Origin: a virus
IMG/VR virus record: IMGVR_UViG_3300033145_001383
Span: 1 to 31,276 of that record
Length of the DNA: 31,276 nucleotides
Strand: one strand, 5' to 3'
In this document: positions 21,008-27,948 of the stretch, one piece after another
How the letters are laid out: each line of letters begins with the position of its first letter
Position numbering within the stretch: position 1 is the stretch's first letter
The notes under the pieces: model-generated
Seen by the model: only the letters and a program-made list of their open reading frames with translations
Told to the model about the DNA's origin: nothing
The model's database searches: none
Program-made: the position numbers and the translations under genes

Positions 21008-22165
21008 CTATCCAGCAAGTCTACAAGCTCTTGCTGCACTAACCAGAGCGGTACCCCACAAACAATCCAAATCCCAGATTGTCATTTTGTATCCTCGAAT
21101 TAATTCAAGGCGCATGATTAATTTTGAAACTGGATCTTGCAGAGTAACCGAAGAAAGAACATTCCCTCCTGGAATCCCACCTAAAAGTTCCTTAATTCCA
21201 GCATCAGGCGCTCTAACCGCAAGGCCAAAGGCATCCCTATGAAAACCAAGATTAACAACATGAGAAGCTTTCAGAGTAATTGCAGGAGCACTTCCACCAG
21301 TTATTGCGACTTTCAAGCCAGGCTGAATAGCAAGGGTCCCACTGGAACTATCAGTTGTACCACCTACAACATAGGTCTGAGTATCACCGGCAAAAGTTAT
21401 AATATCGCCTTCCAAATAATTGCCTGAACCTCCCGAAACGCCTACACTGGTTGCCGCTAATGCTGCATCGCCTGCAACCGGAGAACTGGTAACCGTCCCT
21501 GCCGTATGATCTGGAACACCATCCTCTCCGTACCAATTAAACCCAAATATCCTTCCCAACTCACCACTTGCCTTGGTTTCTTTGTCCCCTCTTTTCTCTG
21601 CATCAGAAAACTGCGAAAGATTTAAAGCCGCTGCTTCTGCTGCAAAGTCAAGAACTGCTCTACGATTGTCCCGTGGGCATAACTGCTCATGCAGAGTTTT
21701 ACGAAGATTAGTTGCACTTGCTACTTCAACACCGGAACCAAAAGGAGTTGTCGCTGCTGTACCAACATAACCGTAAATACCCTTATAGGTTGCAAATACA
21801 GTATCATTGATATCTTTTGCAATTGCCTTGAATGCTTCCTCCATCTGGAGAGGCACGAAATCCTTATCTGCCCGAATACGACCAACTTCTTGATCATTAA
21901 GCGCAAAATCAGTATGTTTCCAATTATCAAGGGTAATTTGCGCTGTAGTAGGAGTAAGATCAGTAGGAGCTGAAGGAGTTGCTGCCGGAGTTACATCTTC
22001 CGTGGTTTGTGCGGCAGACAGAGGAATATCAATTGTCTCCCCTTTCTTTTTCGCCTCAAGTGAATAATCGGTATTTACGAGACGAGTCATCAGAACTTCC
22101 TCTCTAAGGCACATAAAGCCCTTAGAAAGGATTTGGACCAAAATACTTGTAAGTGTATTTGCCAT
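21008..22165 (-). CDS. major capsid protein, P22 coat-like with I-domain-like insert
   Basis: 385 residues, ATG 22165 with AGGAGG upstream. Layout resembles the P22 coat family: an N-arm (MANTLTSILVQILSKGFMCL), a long-helix region (QMEEAFKAIAKDINDTVFAT), YGYVGTAAT, and a block ending GRIFGFNWYGEDG. Next comes an inserted beta domain (SVGVSGGSGNYLEGDIITFA, then GDTQTYVVGG), comparable to the P22 telokin-like I-domain. The C-terminus is VTLQDPVSKLIMRLELIRGY. It forms the icosahedral head. It follows the scaffold gene, as in P22-type morphogenesis, and uses the HK97 fold by inference. Confidence 0.8.
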   Translation of the reverse strand: MANTLTSILVQILSKGFMCLREEVLMTRLVNTDYSLEAKKKGETIDIPLSAAQTTEDVTPAATPSAPTDLTPTTAQITLDNWKHTDFALNDQEVGRIRADKDFVPLQMEEAFKAIAKDINDTVFATYKGIYGYVGTAATTPFGSGVEVASATNLRKTLHEQLCPRDNRRAVLDFAAEAAALNLSQFSDAEKRGDKETKASGELGRIFGFNWYGEDGVPDHTAGTVTSSPVAGDAALAATSVGVSGGSGNYLEGDIITFAGDTQTYVVGGTTDSSSGTLAIQPGLKVAITGGSAPAITLKASHVVNLGFHRDAFGLAVRAPDAGIKELLGGIPGGNVLSSVTLQDPVSKLIMRLELIRGYKMTIWDLDCLWGTALVSAARACRLAG

Positions 22166-22349
22166 AATAAAAAACCTCCTGTCGTTATGTCAGGGTGAAA
22201 TCCCTAACGAAAATGATTGTTAAAATCAAATCCCTTCGGGGACTTCGCCAAGCTGACTACGGCCAGAAGGCTTTAAATTACTGTCTATATTTTATATTTA
22301 TTGCAATACATTGATAAAAATACTTCGGCATCTTTATCAATTTTTTCTT
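22166..22349 (-). promoter_or_regulatory. structured leader between scaffold and coat genes
   Basis: A 184-base gene-free stretch. On the minus strand it contains a hairpin TCCC-CGAA-GGGA near 22228-22239, two AGGGATTT direct repeats, and CGTTAGGG...CCCT...AACG near the coat ribosome-binding site. A separate 9-bp stem lies at 22310-22341. It could tune coat-protein translation or act as a processing site. No promoter is convincing. An 18-codon ORF inside (MPKYFYQC...) lacks a ribosome-binding site. Confidence 0.4.
22310..22341. other. 9-bp inverted repeat after the scaffold gene
   Basis: ATTGATAAA (22310-22318) and TTTATCAAT (22333-22341) are perfectly complementary around a 14-base loop. 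A T-run follows on the plus strand, so it would be an intrinsic terminator only for plus-strand transcription; in the late minus-strand message it is a simple hairpin 8 bases after the scaffold stop. Confidence 0.55.
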
Positions 22350-23096
22350 TTATACTGCCTCTATTTTTCCAGACGCTAAATCCTCAATCATACTGCTTGA
22401 TATATCCTTTCCAGAAATATTATCAACATTAACCTGATTTCCACCAATAAGAGGAATGTTCTCTGCCCCTAACGCCCCTCCACCCTGTGATTTACGGAAA
22501 AGTTTAGACTTTGGGATATAACTTTTTACCAAGTACTCTTCAAGATCAAGGTCTTTATCCCCTGCCTCGTTCTTTTTCTTGAGGCCTTTCTCATCCAGAA
22601 AAACAATTTGCTGTGTTTCAGGATCAATTGATGCCTGCTCCAGAATATCCGCTTGGATATATTTCATGTTTCCTTCTTCAGGAACAGCATGACGAGTAAC
22701 AATCATTGCCGTTTGGTTTGCAATCTTCTCTTGATTCCATCCATCCTGAATTGCTTTTATCTTTGCTTTCTCTGCTTTCAGTACATCGGCATGACTTTGC
22801 TCAAGATTTGCCTTCAAAACTTTCCATTCCCCTGCTTCGGCAAGGCGTTCGTTTTCAAGCTCTTGAAGTTTCTCAACCGACTCCGCGTACTTTGCCGGAT
22901 CGATGTCCTTGAATTTTAGAAGTTGTGCTTGCAATTCCTCTTTTTCTTTTGCAAGATTGCGATTGTTGGTTCTGAATTCATCAAGTTTCCCTTTGGGAAT
23001 ATATCCATCAAGTACCCAGATGTCATCTTTCTCAACATAATGAGTTTTTAACTCTTCGGGAATCTCGGATTCCTTTTCATAACTCACTTTCAGCAT
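22350..23096 (-). CDS. scaffold-like / minor head protein
   Basis: 248 residues, ATG 23096 with AAGGAGGAGG upstream. After a short beta start (MLKVSYEKESEIPEELKTHY) most of the protein is charged helix and coiled coil (GKLDEFRTNNRNLAKEKEEL, then ERLAEAGEWKVLKANLEQSH). The C-terminal part turns Gly/Ser-rich (RKSQGGGALGAENIPLIGG), which often marks the end of phage scaffolds. It lies directly upstream of the coat gene, the normal place for a scaffold. It has no protease motif. Confidence 0.75.
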   Translation of the reverse strand: MLKVSYEKESEIPEELKTHYVEKDDIWVLDGYIPKGKLDEFRTNNRNLAKEKEELQAQLLKFKDIDPAKYAESVEKLQELENERLAEAGEWKVLKANLEQSHADVLKAEKAKIKAIQDGWNQEKIANQTAMIVTRHAVPEEGNMKYIQADILEQASIDPETQQIVFLDEKGLKKKNEAGDKDLDLEEYLVKSYIPKSKLFRKSQGGGALGAENIPLIGGNQVNVDNISGKDISSSMIEDLASGKIEAV

Positions 23097-23127
23097 AAAT
23101 ACCCTCCTCCTTTTTTATTTTTTTTAA

Positions 23128-23156
23128 TTATTAAATAAATTATTTTAAAAAATCAA
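23128..23156 (-). promoter_or_regulatory. possible late promoter upstream of scaffold
   Basis: On the minus strand TTGATT (23156-23151) is followed by a 17-base AT-only spacer and TAATAA (23133-23128), then the scaffold ribosome-binding site ~20 bases on. The -10 match is weak and the whole gap is AT-rich, so this could be chance. Confidence 0.25.
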
Positions 23157-23230
23157 GTCTTTTTTCTGTTTTGTATTATTTATTTATTGAAATCTTTATA
23201 GCGATGTCTTTTTGGCGTCCGCTCCAGCAG

Positions 23231-23632
23231 TTAGTTATTTTGCATTTTTTCTGCCCCAGCATTGAGCTGGGAAGGCATTTCTTTCATGTCAAAAGTTTTT
23301 CTTATTTTATACTCTGCCTGTTTCCCTGCATTCCACTGTTTTACAGGACGCAGATAACCAACGACTCGTGAATACACTTCGCAACTTTGGTAATTGCGAA
23401 GTGTGTGATCTTTAACAAAACACTTATCACACTTCAAATATTTACGCCCAACCTGATAATCAACATCGGCAGGTAAATATAATGCTCCTCCTTTAACCAC
23501 AGTTTTCCCGTCTCTATCCATTTCTATTTCTACCTTAACCTCAGTCCCGCAATCATGGCATTTTCCTTCAAATTCCAAGACTGGGACTTTGTATTTATCG
23601 AACAATGTCTGTATTTCCTCTATTGTCGCCAT
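23231..23632 (-). CDS. NrdD C-terminal-like zinc protein
   Basis: 133 residues, ATG 23632 with AAGGAA upstream. CHDC (C25, C28) and CDKC (C68, C71) form a zinc-binding pair. The segment SCEVYSRVVGYLRPVKQWNA, then GKQAEYKIRKTF, matches the C-terminal end of anaerobic ribonucleotide reductase NrdD ('RV-GYL-PV--WN-GK--E---R'). There is no glycyl-radical or catalytic domain, so it is not a reductase. Small stand-alone proteins of this type occur in phage genomes and are often mis-annotated as NrdD. Its place is between the ParB-like gene and the scaffold. Role unknown. Confidence 0.65.
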   Translation of the reverse strand: MATIEEIQTLFDKYKVPVLEFEGKCHDCGTEVKVEIEMDRDGKTVVKGGALYLPADVDYQVGRKYLKCDKCFVKDHTLRNYQSCEVYSRVVGYLRPVKQWNAGKQAEYKIRKTFDMKEMPSQLNAGAEKMQNN

Positions 23633-23651
23633 ATTGTTTCCTTTTTATTTT

Positions 23652-24035
23652 TTATCTTTTAATATAAGTTGGTTGAGGATCTTCTTCAAACCTCACAGCT
23701 TTTATTGTTTCATGCCCTTCAAGCAATGCCTTTGCAACCCTATGCCTCCCGTCAAATAAGCATGCCTCATCATCAAGTATAATTGGATATTTCATATCAG
23801 CCTCAAGGATTAATTTCATGTGTGACACAAATTCACGTACTTTTATCCCGCATATCTTAAAATCAAGAGTAAGATGGTCTGTTGGAATTTCTTTAACCGG
23901 TAAGTTTTTAGCTTTCTCTATAATATCAACAACCATCCAAACAGCTTTATCATTTTCTACTCTTTGTTCACTAATCGTATCCCATGCTTTTTTGATTTTA
24001 ACTTTCATAAGCTCCTCATCTAAGAATTTTTTCAT
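23652..24035 (-). CDS. ParB-like domain protein
   Basis: 127 residues. ATG 24035 overlaps the TGA of the preceding small ORF (ATGA), favouring this start; an alternative ATG at 24008 has GAGGAG just upstream. The protein has a helical N-terminus, a beta part (PTDHLTLDFKICGIKVREFV), then MKYPIILDDEACLFDGRHRV followed by AKALLEGHETIKAVRFEE. The 'LFDGRHR-AKAL--G' motif is that of ParB N-terminal/sulfiredoxin-like domains, which bind or hydrolyse nucleotides. Phage copies in the head region have unknown roles, perhaps DNA handling at packaging. Confidence 0.65.
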   Translation of the reverse strand: MKKFLDEELMKVKIKKAWDTISEQRVENDKAVWMVVDIIEKAKNLPVKEIPTDHLTLDFKICGIKVREFVSHMKLILEADMKYPIILDDEACLFDGRHRVAKALLEGHETIKAVRFEEDPQPTYIKR

Positions 24036-24155
24036 TTGTTGCTCTTAATCGCTTTACCCTGTTTCAAAGCCTTTGCTTTTGCACGTTCACGACTGGCTTT
24101 GTCACCTGGTTTATAAGCATATGCCTTTCCGCTTTTACCCCATCGGAAACCTCAC
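24032..24155 (-). pseudogene. small basic protein, frame broken by one base near its start
   Basis: From CGA 24145 to TGA 24034-24032 the frame encodes RWGKSGKAYAYKPGDKASRE, then RAKAKALKQGKAIKSNK. This pattern resembles small stand-alone phage proteins and ends in a perfect ATGA overlap with the ParB-like gene. The frame has no start codon of its own. GTG AGG TTT at 24155-24147 is in the adjacent frame; omission of one C at 24146-24144 would join them. The same omission would end the upstream MuF-like gene after ...RGEVSMG. It is either a sequence error or a recent mutation, or needs recoding. Confidence 0.55.
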
Positions 24156-25272
24156 CTCTCAATTCTGTCAACAACTTAATCTTCCCATTTTTATCTGCCA
24201 AATCAGCAATCTTGATTTTACCTGACTTCCACAATTCATAACGATTCGGCCCCAGTATTTGCCTTTGAACTGTTGCTGATTGCACCTTGAGAAAATCCTC
24301 ATAACTTCCCAAGAAACGACCTGTTGAAATTGTCTTACCTCCGCCGACTCCAATTTTGCCTGGAATTAGTTTACCTGTAAGAGGATCAATCTTACCTCGT
24401 ATTGTATAAGGCCGATACGCTTCTTTTATCTCGTCAACATCAATGCCCAGCTCCCTGAATGTTTTCGTAATAATTTCAGGAAAACAACGGCAGCGAATGT
24501 GGAGCGGCATCTCCGGCCCAGCACCTAACGGATAAACTATCTGTTGTGCGTCTAAAGACATGCAAGCGTAACAGGTTCTATTCTCAGCTACACTTGACCA
24601 CTTCCATCCTTTTACAATGTCTTTATTTGCTTTTGCAACATCCTGCGCTGCCTGAACGTTAATTGATTGCACATAGCTTCTTGTAAGCGCTTCCACGTCT
24701 CTTGTTAATGGTGGAAAAGCTACGTTATCAAATCTTTTTACAAGGCTTTTATATCCTTCTCCTTTTAACATCCCCGTTGTTATCTCTGATTTGATTGTAT
24801 CTTTGAGGGTATTGTCAAACGTTCTATCTACCCATTCACTTAGCAGACGACCGCCCACAGGCGTCTTTACAACCATTGAATGCAATTGTGCCGCCGACAA
24901 CATAACAGGGTTAAAATGAGGCACAAGACCACCAAACGATAGAATTTCATTATGAGTAGTATAAGAGGCTGCTCCAGCAGATGTTGCAACCTGCGTAATT
25001 CCACCTGTAATCTGCGCCCGTGCTGCAACTGTTAAATCCTGCATTTCGTCCGCAAGAACATTCAACCGTTCTCTCGTAAAAACAGAACCAGGCTTGATTT
25101 GAGTTAACCTTTGATTGATTTCTCTTCTTGCTTGCAATACAGATTTGTTAATTTCTTGGAGGGCCGCCGTTTCGTATTGCTCCAATTTGTAATTCCACTG
25201 TGTTTTTTGCACAAGTTGAATTAGGCGCTGTGTTTCGTTATCTGTTAAAGATTGAGGTTTAATTTCTGGCAT
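24064..25272 (-). CDS. minor head protein, F/MuF-like head morphogenesis protein
   Basis: 402 residues as read; ATG 25272 overlaps the preceding small gene by 14 bases. Helical N-terminal half (LVQKTQWNYKLEQYETAALQ...). The MuF-type core spans ~170-280: LTRSYVQSINVQAAQDVAKA, WKWSSVAENRTCYACMSLD and PEMPLHIRCRCFPE, with Cys and His placed as in MuF zinc sites. A C-terminal tail includes GSYEDFLKVQSATVQRQILG. The last 30 or so codons (after RGEVSDG) overlap the small basic ORF and may be an artefact of a one-base change. It sits near portal and coat and would aid DNA entry or head assembly. Confidence 0.8.
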   Translation of the reverse strand: MPEIKPQSLTDNETQRLIQLVQKTQWNYKLEQYETAALQEINKSVLQARREINQRLTQIKPGSVFTRERLNVLADEMQDLTVAARAQITGGITQVATSAGAASYTTHNEILSFGGLVPHFNPVMLSAAQLHSMVVKTPVGGRLLSEWVDRTFDNTLKDTIKSEITTGMLKGEGYKSLVKRFDNVAFPPLTRDVEALTRSYVQSINVQAAQDVAKANKDIVKGWKWSSVAENRTCYACMSLDAQQIVYPLGAGPEMPLHIRCRCFPEIITKTFRELGIDVDEIKEAYRPYTIRGKIDPLTGKLIPGKIGVGGGKTISTGRFLGSYEDFLKVQSATVQRQILGPNRYELWKSGKIKIADLADKNGKIKLLTELRGEVSDGVKAERHMLINQVTKPVVNVQKQRL

Positions 25273-25444
25273 TATTTATTTCTTCTGGATAAAGTTCTGC
25301 CTCCCATTTACACCACATTGGCCTTACTGAAATATATGCTCCATCTATATCAGTAATTTTGCCAAATACTTTTCCTTTTCTGAATCTGTGCTTTAAATAA
25401 AAAATATCTTTTCTTTTAATTTCAACTCGATCTCCAATTTTCAT
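25259..25444 (-). CDS. small SH3-like protein, 61 aa
   Basis: ATG 25444 with AAAGGG upstream. The product is basic and beta-rich: KIGDRVEIKRKDIFYLKHRF, then GKVFGKITDIDGAYISVRP, reading like a small SH3/KOW-type barrel (G-RV-I, G--G-I--I). It ends in YPEEINNARN and overlaps the MuF-like gene by 14 bases. Possibly a head-associated or RNA/DNA-binding accessory. No specific family recognised. Confidence 0.55.
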   Translation of the reverse strand: MKIGDRVEIKRKDIFYLKHRFRKGKVFGKITDIDGAYISVRPMWCKWEAELYPEEINNARN

Positions 25445-25649
25445 AATTAACCCTTTATCTTAATTGAAATTTTATAGCGTTATCCATTATATTATTTCTA
25501 TGGCAAAAATAATTGAACTAATTGAACTAATTGAACTAATTGCATGGACAAATTATCGGCTTTGGAAAATAGGAATTAAGTCAAAACCAAAACAAAATAA
25601 ATCTAAATCTAAACAAAATAAATCTAATCCTAAATTAAAATTAATTAAA
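25445..25649. other. AT-rich gap of 205 bases with short repeats
   Basis: No convincing minus-strand gene fits here. The plus strand has three 9-base TTGAACTAA-type units (about 25510-25541) and two AAACAAAATAAATCTA-type units (about 25588-25626). A plus-strand ORF (25464-25670) runs through but is low-complexity and has no ribosome-binding site. The stretch could hold a promoter for the MuF-side genes; none is clear enough to mark. Confidence 0.5.
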
Positions 25650-26066
25650 TCACAAAAAAGTAGGCCTTAATTTAACTTTTCCTGCAAGATAACTTCTTTG
25701 CCCGCTTCCCATTTCAGAATTGTCCAATAAATCAACGTCAATAGAAATACCGACATTGTATGGAATTTCTATTTTACTGATTATCGGGCTAATGGCTAAT
25801 CTCAATTCATCTTCAATTTTATTTAAGTATGGTATAAGTTCACTTACTCTGATATCTTTCATTTTATCCTCTCTACCCCGAATCATACCTAACTCTTCAC
25901 CTTCTCTTAACGGCTCAAAATTCTTGCAAACCATTGGATGCCAAAAATCAGGAAAAAGGACCCTACCTTTATTCAATCCAGCCCAGAAACATTGACATTG
26001 ATTATAAATCCGACCTAAATAACGGCATTTTCCGCAATTACATTCTTTGAGAACTTCTAAATCCAT
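25650..26066 (-). CDS. hypothetical Cys-rich protein
   Basis: I chose ATG 26066 (MDLEVLKECN, 138 residues) because AGGAGGGG lies just upstream; a longer in-frame start at 26102 lacks one and runs into a tandem repeat. The N-terminal 50 residues contain six cysteines (CNCGKC, then CQC, then a later C in MVCKNFEPL) and could bind zinc or Fe-S. The C-terminal half is a helix (SELIPYLNKIEDELRLAI) plus strands (IEIPYNVGISIDVDLL). Unknown family. It lies between portal-side genes and the MuF-like gene. Confidence 0.55.
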   Translation of the reverse strand: MDLEVLKECNCGKCRYLGRIYNQCQCFWAGLNKGRVLFPDFWHPMVCKNFEPLREGEELGMIRGREDKMKDIRVSELIPYLNKIEDELRLAISPIISKIEIPYNVGISIDVDLLDNSEMGSGQRSYLAGKVKLRPTFL

Positions 26067-26094
26067 CAATCCCCTCCTTGTTTCCTTGTTGAAA

Positions 26095-26130
26095 GACTCC
26101 ACAACGAAGACCCCACAACGAAGACTCCAA
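26095..26130. repeat. 14-bp tandem repeat in the leader of the Cys-rich gene
   Basis: GACTCCACAACGAA (26095-26108) is followed by GACCCCACAACGAA (26109-26122) and the start of a third unit (GACTCCAA). It lies 28 bases upstream (in transcription order) of the chosen ATG at 26066, outside coding sequence. Confidence 0.75.
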
Positions 26131-26151
26131 CATTATACGGGATTTTTATCA

Positions 26152-26517
26152 TCAATTAAAATAAATAAACCCAAAACAAATTAATATATATCCTGCCGTG
26201 ACTAATATATTAAACAGTCTGGTGAATTCAGTCCGGTCTTCAAGTTTTCCTATAATATTGCCTGATATTGTGCCATCCTTAAAATCAGTATAGCCAGCAA
26301 GAAACGAAAGTGTCCGCCTGCGGAACAGATTGCCGGATATTATTTCACACCTTTTTGGCATTGAAGGCATAACAGTAGCGTTCCAAATAGTTGTTGAGCT
26401 AAAACTGCCAGAAAACGAAAACCCCTTTACTTCCGGTAAGCTAAAATCACTCATCTCATTAATTTTAATTCCTCTAATTATAGCTCCTGTTCTTTTTTTA
26501 TGATTTTTTATATCCAT
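26152..26517 (-). CDS. hypothetical protein with a C-terminal TM segment
   Basis: I chose ATG 26517 (MDIKNHKKRTG, 121 residues); a TTG at 26532 would add five residues. A basic start is followed by a soluble beta-rich middle (FSFSGSFSSTTIWNATVM, GTISGNIIGKLEDR). The C-terminal end is one hydrophobic segment (LFNILVTAGYILICFGFIYF). Tail-anchored topology with a soluble N-terminal domain is likely. It directly follows the portal gene, where membrane proteins are not usual. Family unknown. Confidence 0.5.
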   Translation of the reverse strand: MDIKNHKKRTGAIIRGIKINEMSDFSLPEVKGFSFSGSFSSTTIWNATVMPSMPKRCEIISGNLFRRRTLSFLAGYTDFKDGTISGNIIGKLEDRTEFTRLFNILVTAGYILICFGFIYFN

Positions 26518-26543
26518 ATCTCTATTATACAATATTTATTTTT

Positions 26544-27938
26544 TTATAAAAAATTTCCCGCTAAATCCTGTAAATTTTTATTATTCCGCTGAGAAACCAA
26601 CCTGTCCTCTGCAATAGCTTCCTTCTCCTCTTCAATGCTTTTTTCAGGAGGTAATATTTCGCCTTGCTCAAGATTGTACAAAAATGTTTCTTCTGACATC
26701 TTACCGGACTGGACAGCAGACAACAACGCCGTAATTTCCTGCGGACTTAACTTCGTAGAAACAAAATCCTTGTTAACAGAAACAACACAATCCTTTTCAG
26801 CAATGCCTTTCCAAAATCCAATATTAATAAGTACTTTTGTCAGCCCACCCTCAATATTAACTGCCATATCCGCCAATGTTGCACTATCGCCAGAACTTCT
26901 CAACTTTACTGTTTCAGCAGCTTCGACACCCGGCCTTAATCCTTCAAGTAATCTTGCCCCCGTTACCGCCATTTGGCTTTCAAGGCGATCTAATCCCTTT
27001 TCCATATCTGTCAAACCTTCTCCACCTGTTTGAAGAAACCATGATGTTGCGCCCTGCTCCCCATGATAGCTTGTACCAGGCCCCAGAGGCGTCTTCTGCC
27101 CTTGCTCAAATCCGAACCCCGCAAAACATGGAGTCGGAAGACCGGCAAAATGTAATCCGTATTGATATGCTACTGTCAATCGCCAATGACCTTTTGAAAG
27201 ATTGAGAAGATCAAGAAGTGGTGGCCTGGATGGAGCTGGAATATTTGAAGAACTTCCAAAAAATACAAACGGAATATAATCTAATAACTTTCCTTTATAC
27301 GCTGGGTATCTCGGCCCATCAATCAATATCCATTCGTCATCTGCTTTGTCTTTTTTCTGATAAACTGAAACAGCATAATAGCCAGCCTCATCTATTTCAA
27401 GTTTCCTCCTTTGTTCAACAATTTCAATTTCATTTGGAGTATCTACTTTTTGTCTCCCAACAAATTCCTGTAATATTATTTCTTGCTTTACATTTTTGCT
27501 TTTATTTTCCGGCCAAGACAAAATCGACAAAGCATTATAAAAAGCCGCATATGGTTCTTCACCTTCATCAACATCAACTAATACTCCACAACGGCCATAA
27601 CCCAACACAGCATCGCATACAAGCCTGGCAAGATCATTGAAAGATGCGCCGTTTAACATAATCGTTTTCAATAGTTCTTTTGAGCTTTCAGGAAATTGAA
27701 TATCAATAGGCTTGCGCAGTATAGCCCCTTTCAATCCCTGTCTGGTACGGCCTAATGCATTGTAAAGAATACCGAACTCTTTATACCGATCATACAGCCC
27801 GTCACTTTTATCGTGCCCTTCCAATCGGGGCGTATATCTTTCGGCCTGCTCTTTTACCCTTCGTTCACCTGCGAAAAAATCAGATAAATCAATGTAGTCC
27901 TCTTTGTATTTCAAGTAATCTTTGTTTTCTGTTTGCAT
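26544..27938 (-). CDS. portal protein, DUF4055-like
   Basis: 464 residues, ATG 27938 with AAAGGAG upstream. The N-terminal block YDRYKEFGILYNALGRTRQG and LKGAILRKPIDIQFPE, then DLARLVCDAVLGYGRCGVLV and VDVDEGEEPYAAFYNA, match DUF4055-type portals. A helical stem region (LNLSKGHWRLTVAYQYGLHF) and VKLRSSGDSATLADMA in the clip/crown part complete it. It would form the dodecameric DNA channel at the packaging vertex. Located directly after TerL, the usual order. Confidence 0.8.
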   Translation of the reverse strand: MQTENKDYLKYKEDYIDLSDFFAGERRVKEQAERYTPRLEGHDKSDGLYDRYKEFGILYNALGRTRQGLKGAILRKPIDIQFPESSKELLKTIMLNGASFNDLARLVCDAVLGYGRCGVLVDVDEGEEPYAAFYNALSILSWPENKSKNVKQEIILQEFVGRQKVDTPNEIEIVEQRRKLEIDEAGYYAVSVYQKKDKADDEWILIDGPRYPAYKGKLLDYIPFVFFGSSSNIPAPSRPPLLDLLNLSKGHWRLTVAYQYGLHFAGLPTPCFAGFGFEQGQKTPLGPGTSYHGEQGATSWFLQTGGEGLTDMEKGLDRLESQMAVTGARLLEGLRPGVEAAETVKLRSSGDSATLADMAVNIEGGLTKVLINIGFWKGIAEKDCVVSVNKDFVSTKLSPQEITALLSAVQSGKMSEETFLYNLEQGEILPPEKSIEEEKEAIAEDRLVSQRNNKNLQDLAGNFL

Positions 27939-27948
27939 TTTGTCTCCT

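Noticed and set aside
22237-22349. 18-codon ORF (MPKYFYQC...) between scaffold and coat genes
   Set aside because: No ribosome-binding site and no overlap-type coupling, unlike the real small genes of this operon.
23231-23632. Annotation as anaerobic ribonucleotide reductase
   Set aside because: Only the C-terminal zinc-type module is present; no catalytic or glycyl-radical domain.
24168-24353. 61-codon alternative frame in the MuF-like gene
   Set aside because: Same-strand shadow with Cys/Trp-rich random composition; the frame change near 24145 lies outside it.
25464-25670. Plus-strand 68-codon ORF in the AT-rich gap
   Set aside because: Low complexity driven by short repeats, opposite to the operon, no ribosome-binding site; kept only as a description of the gap.
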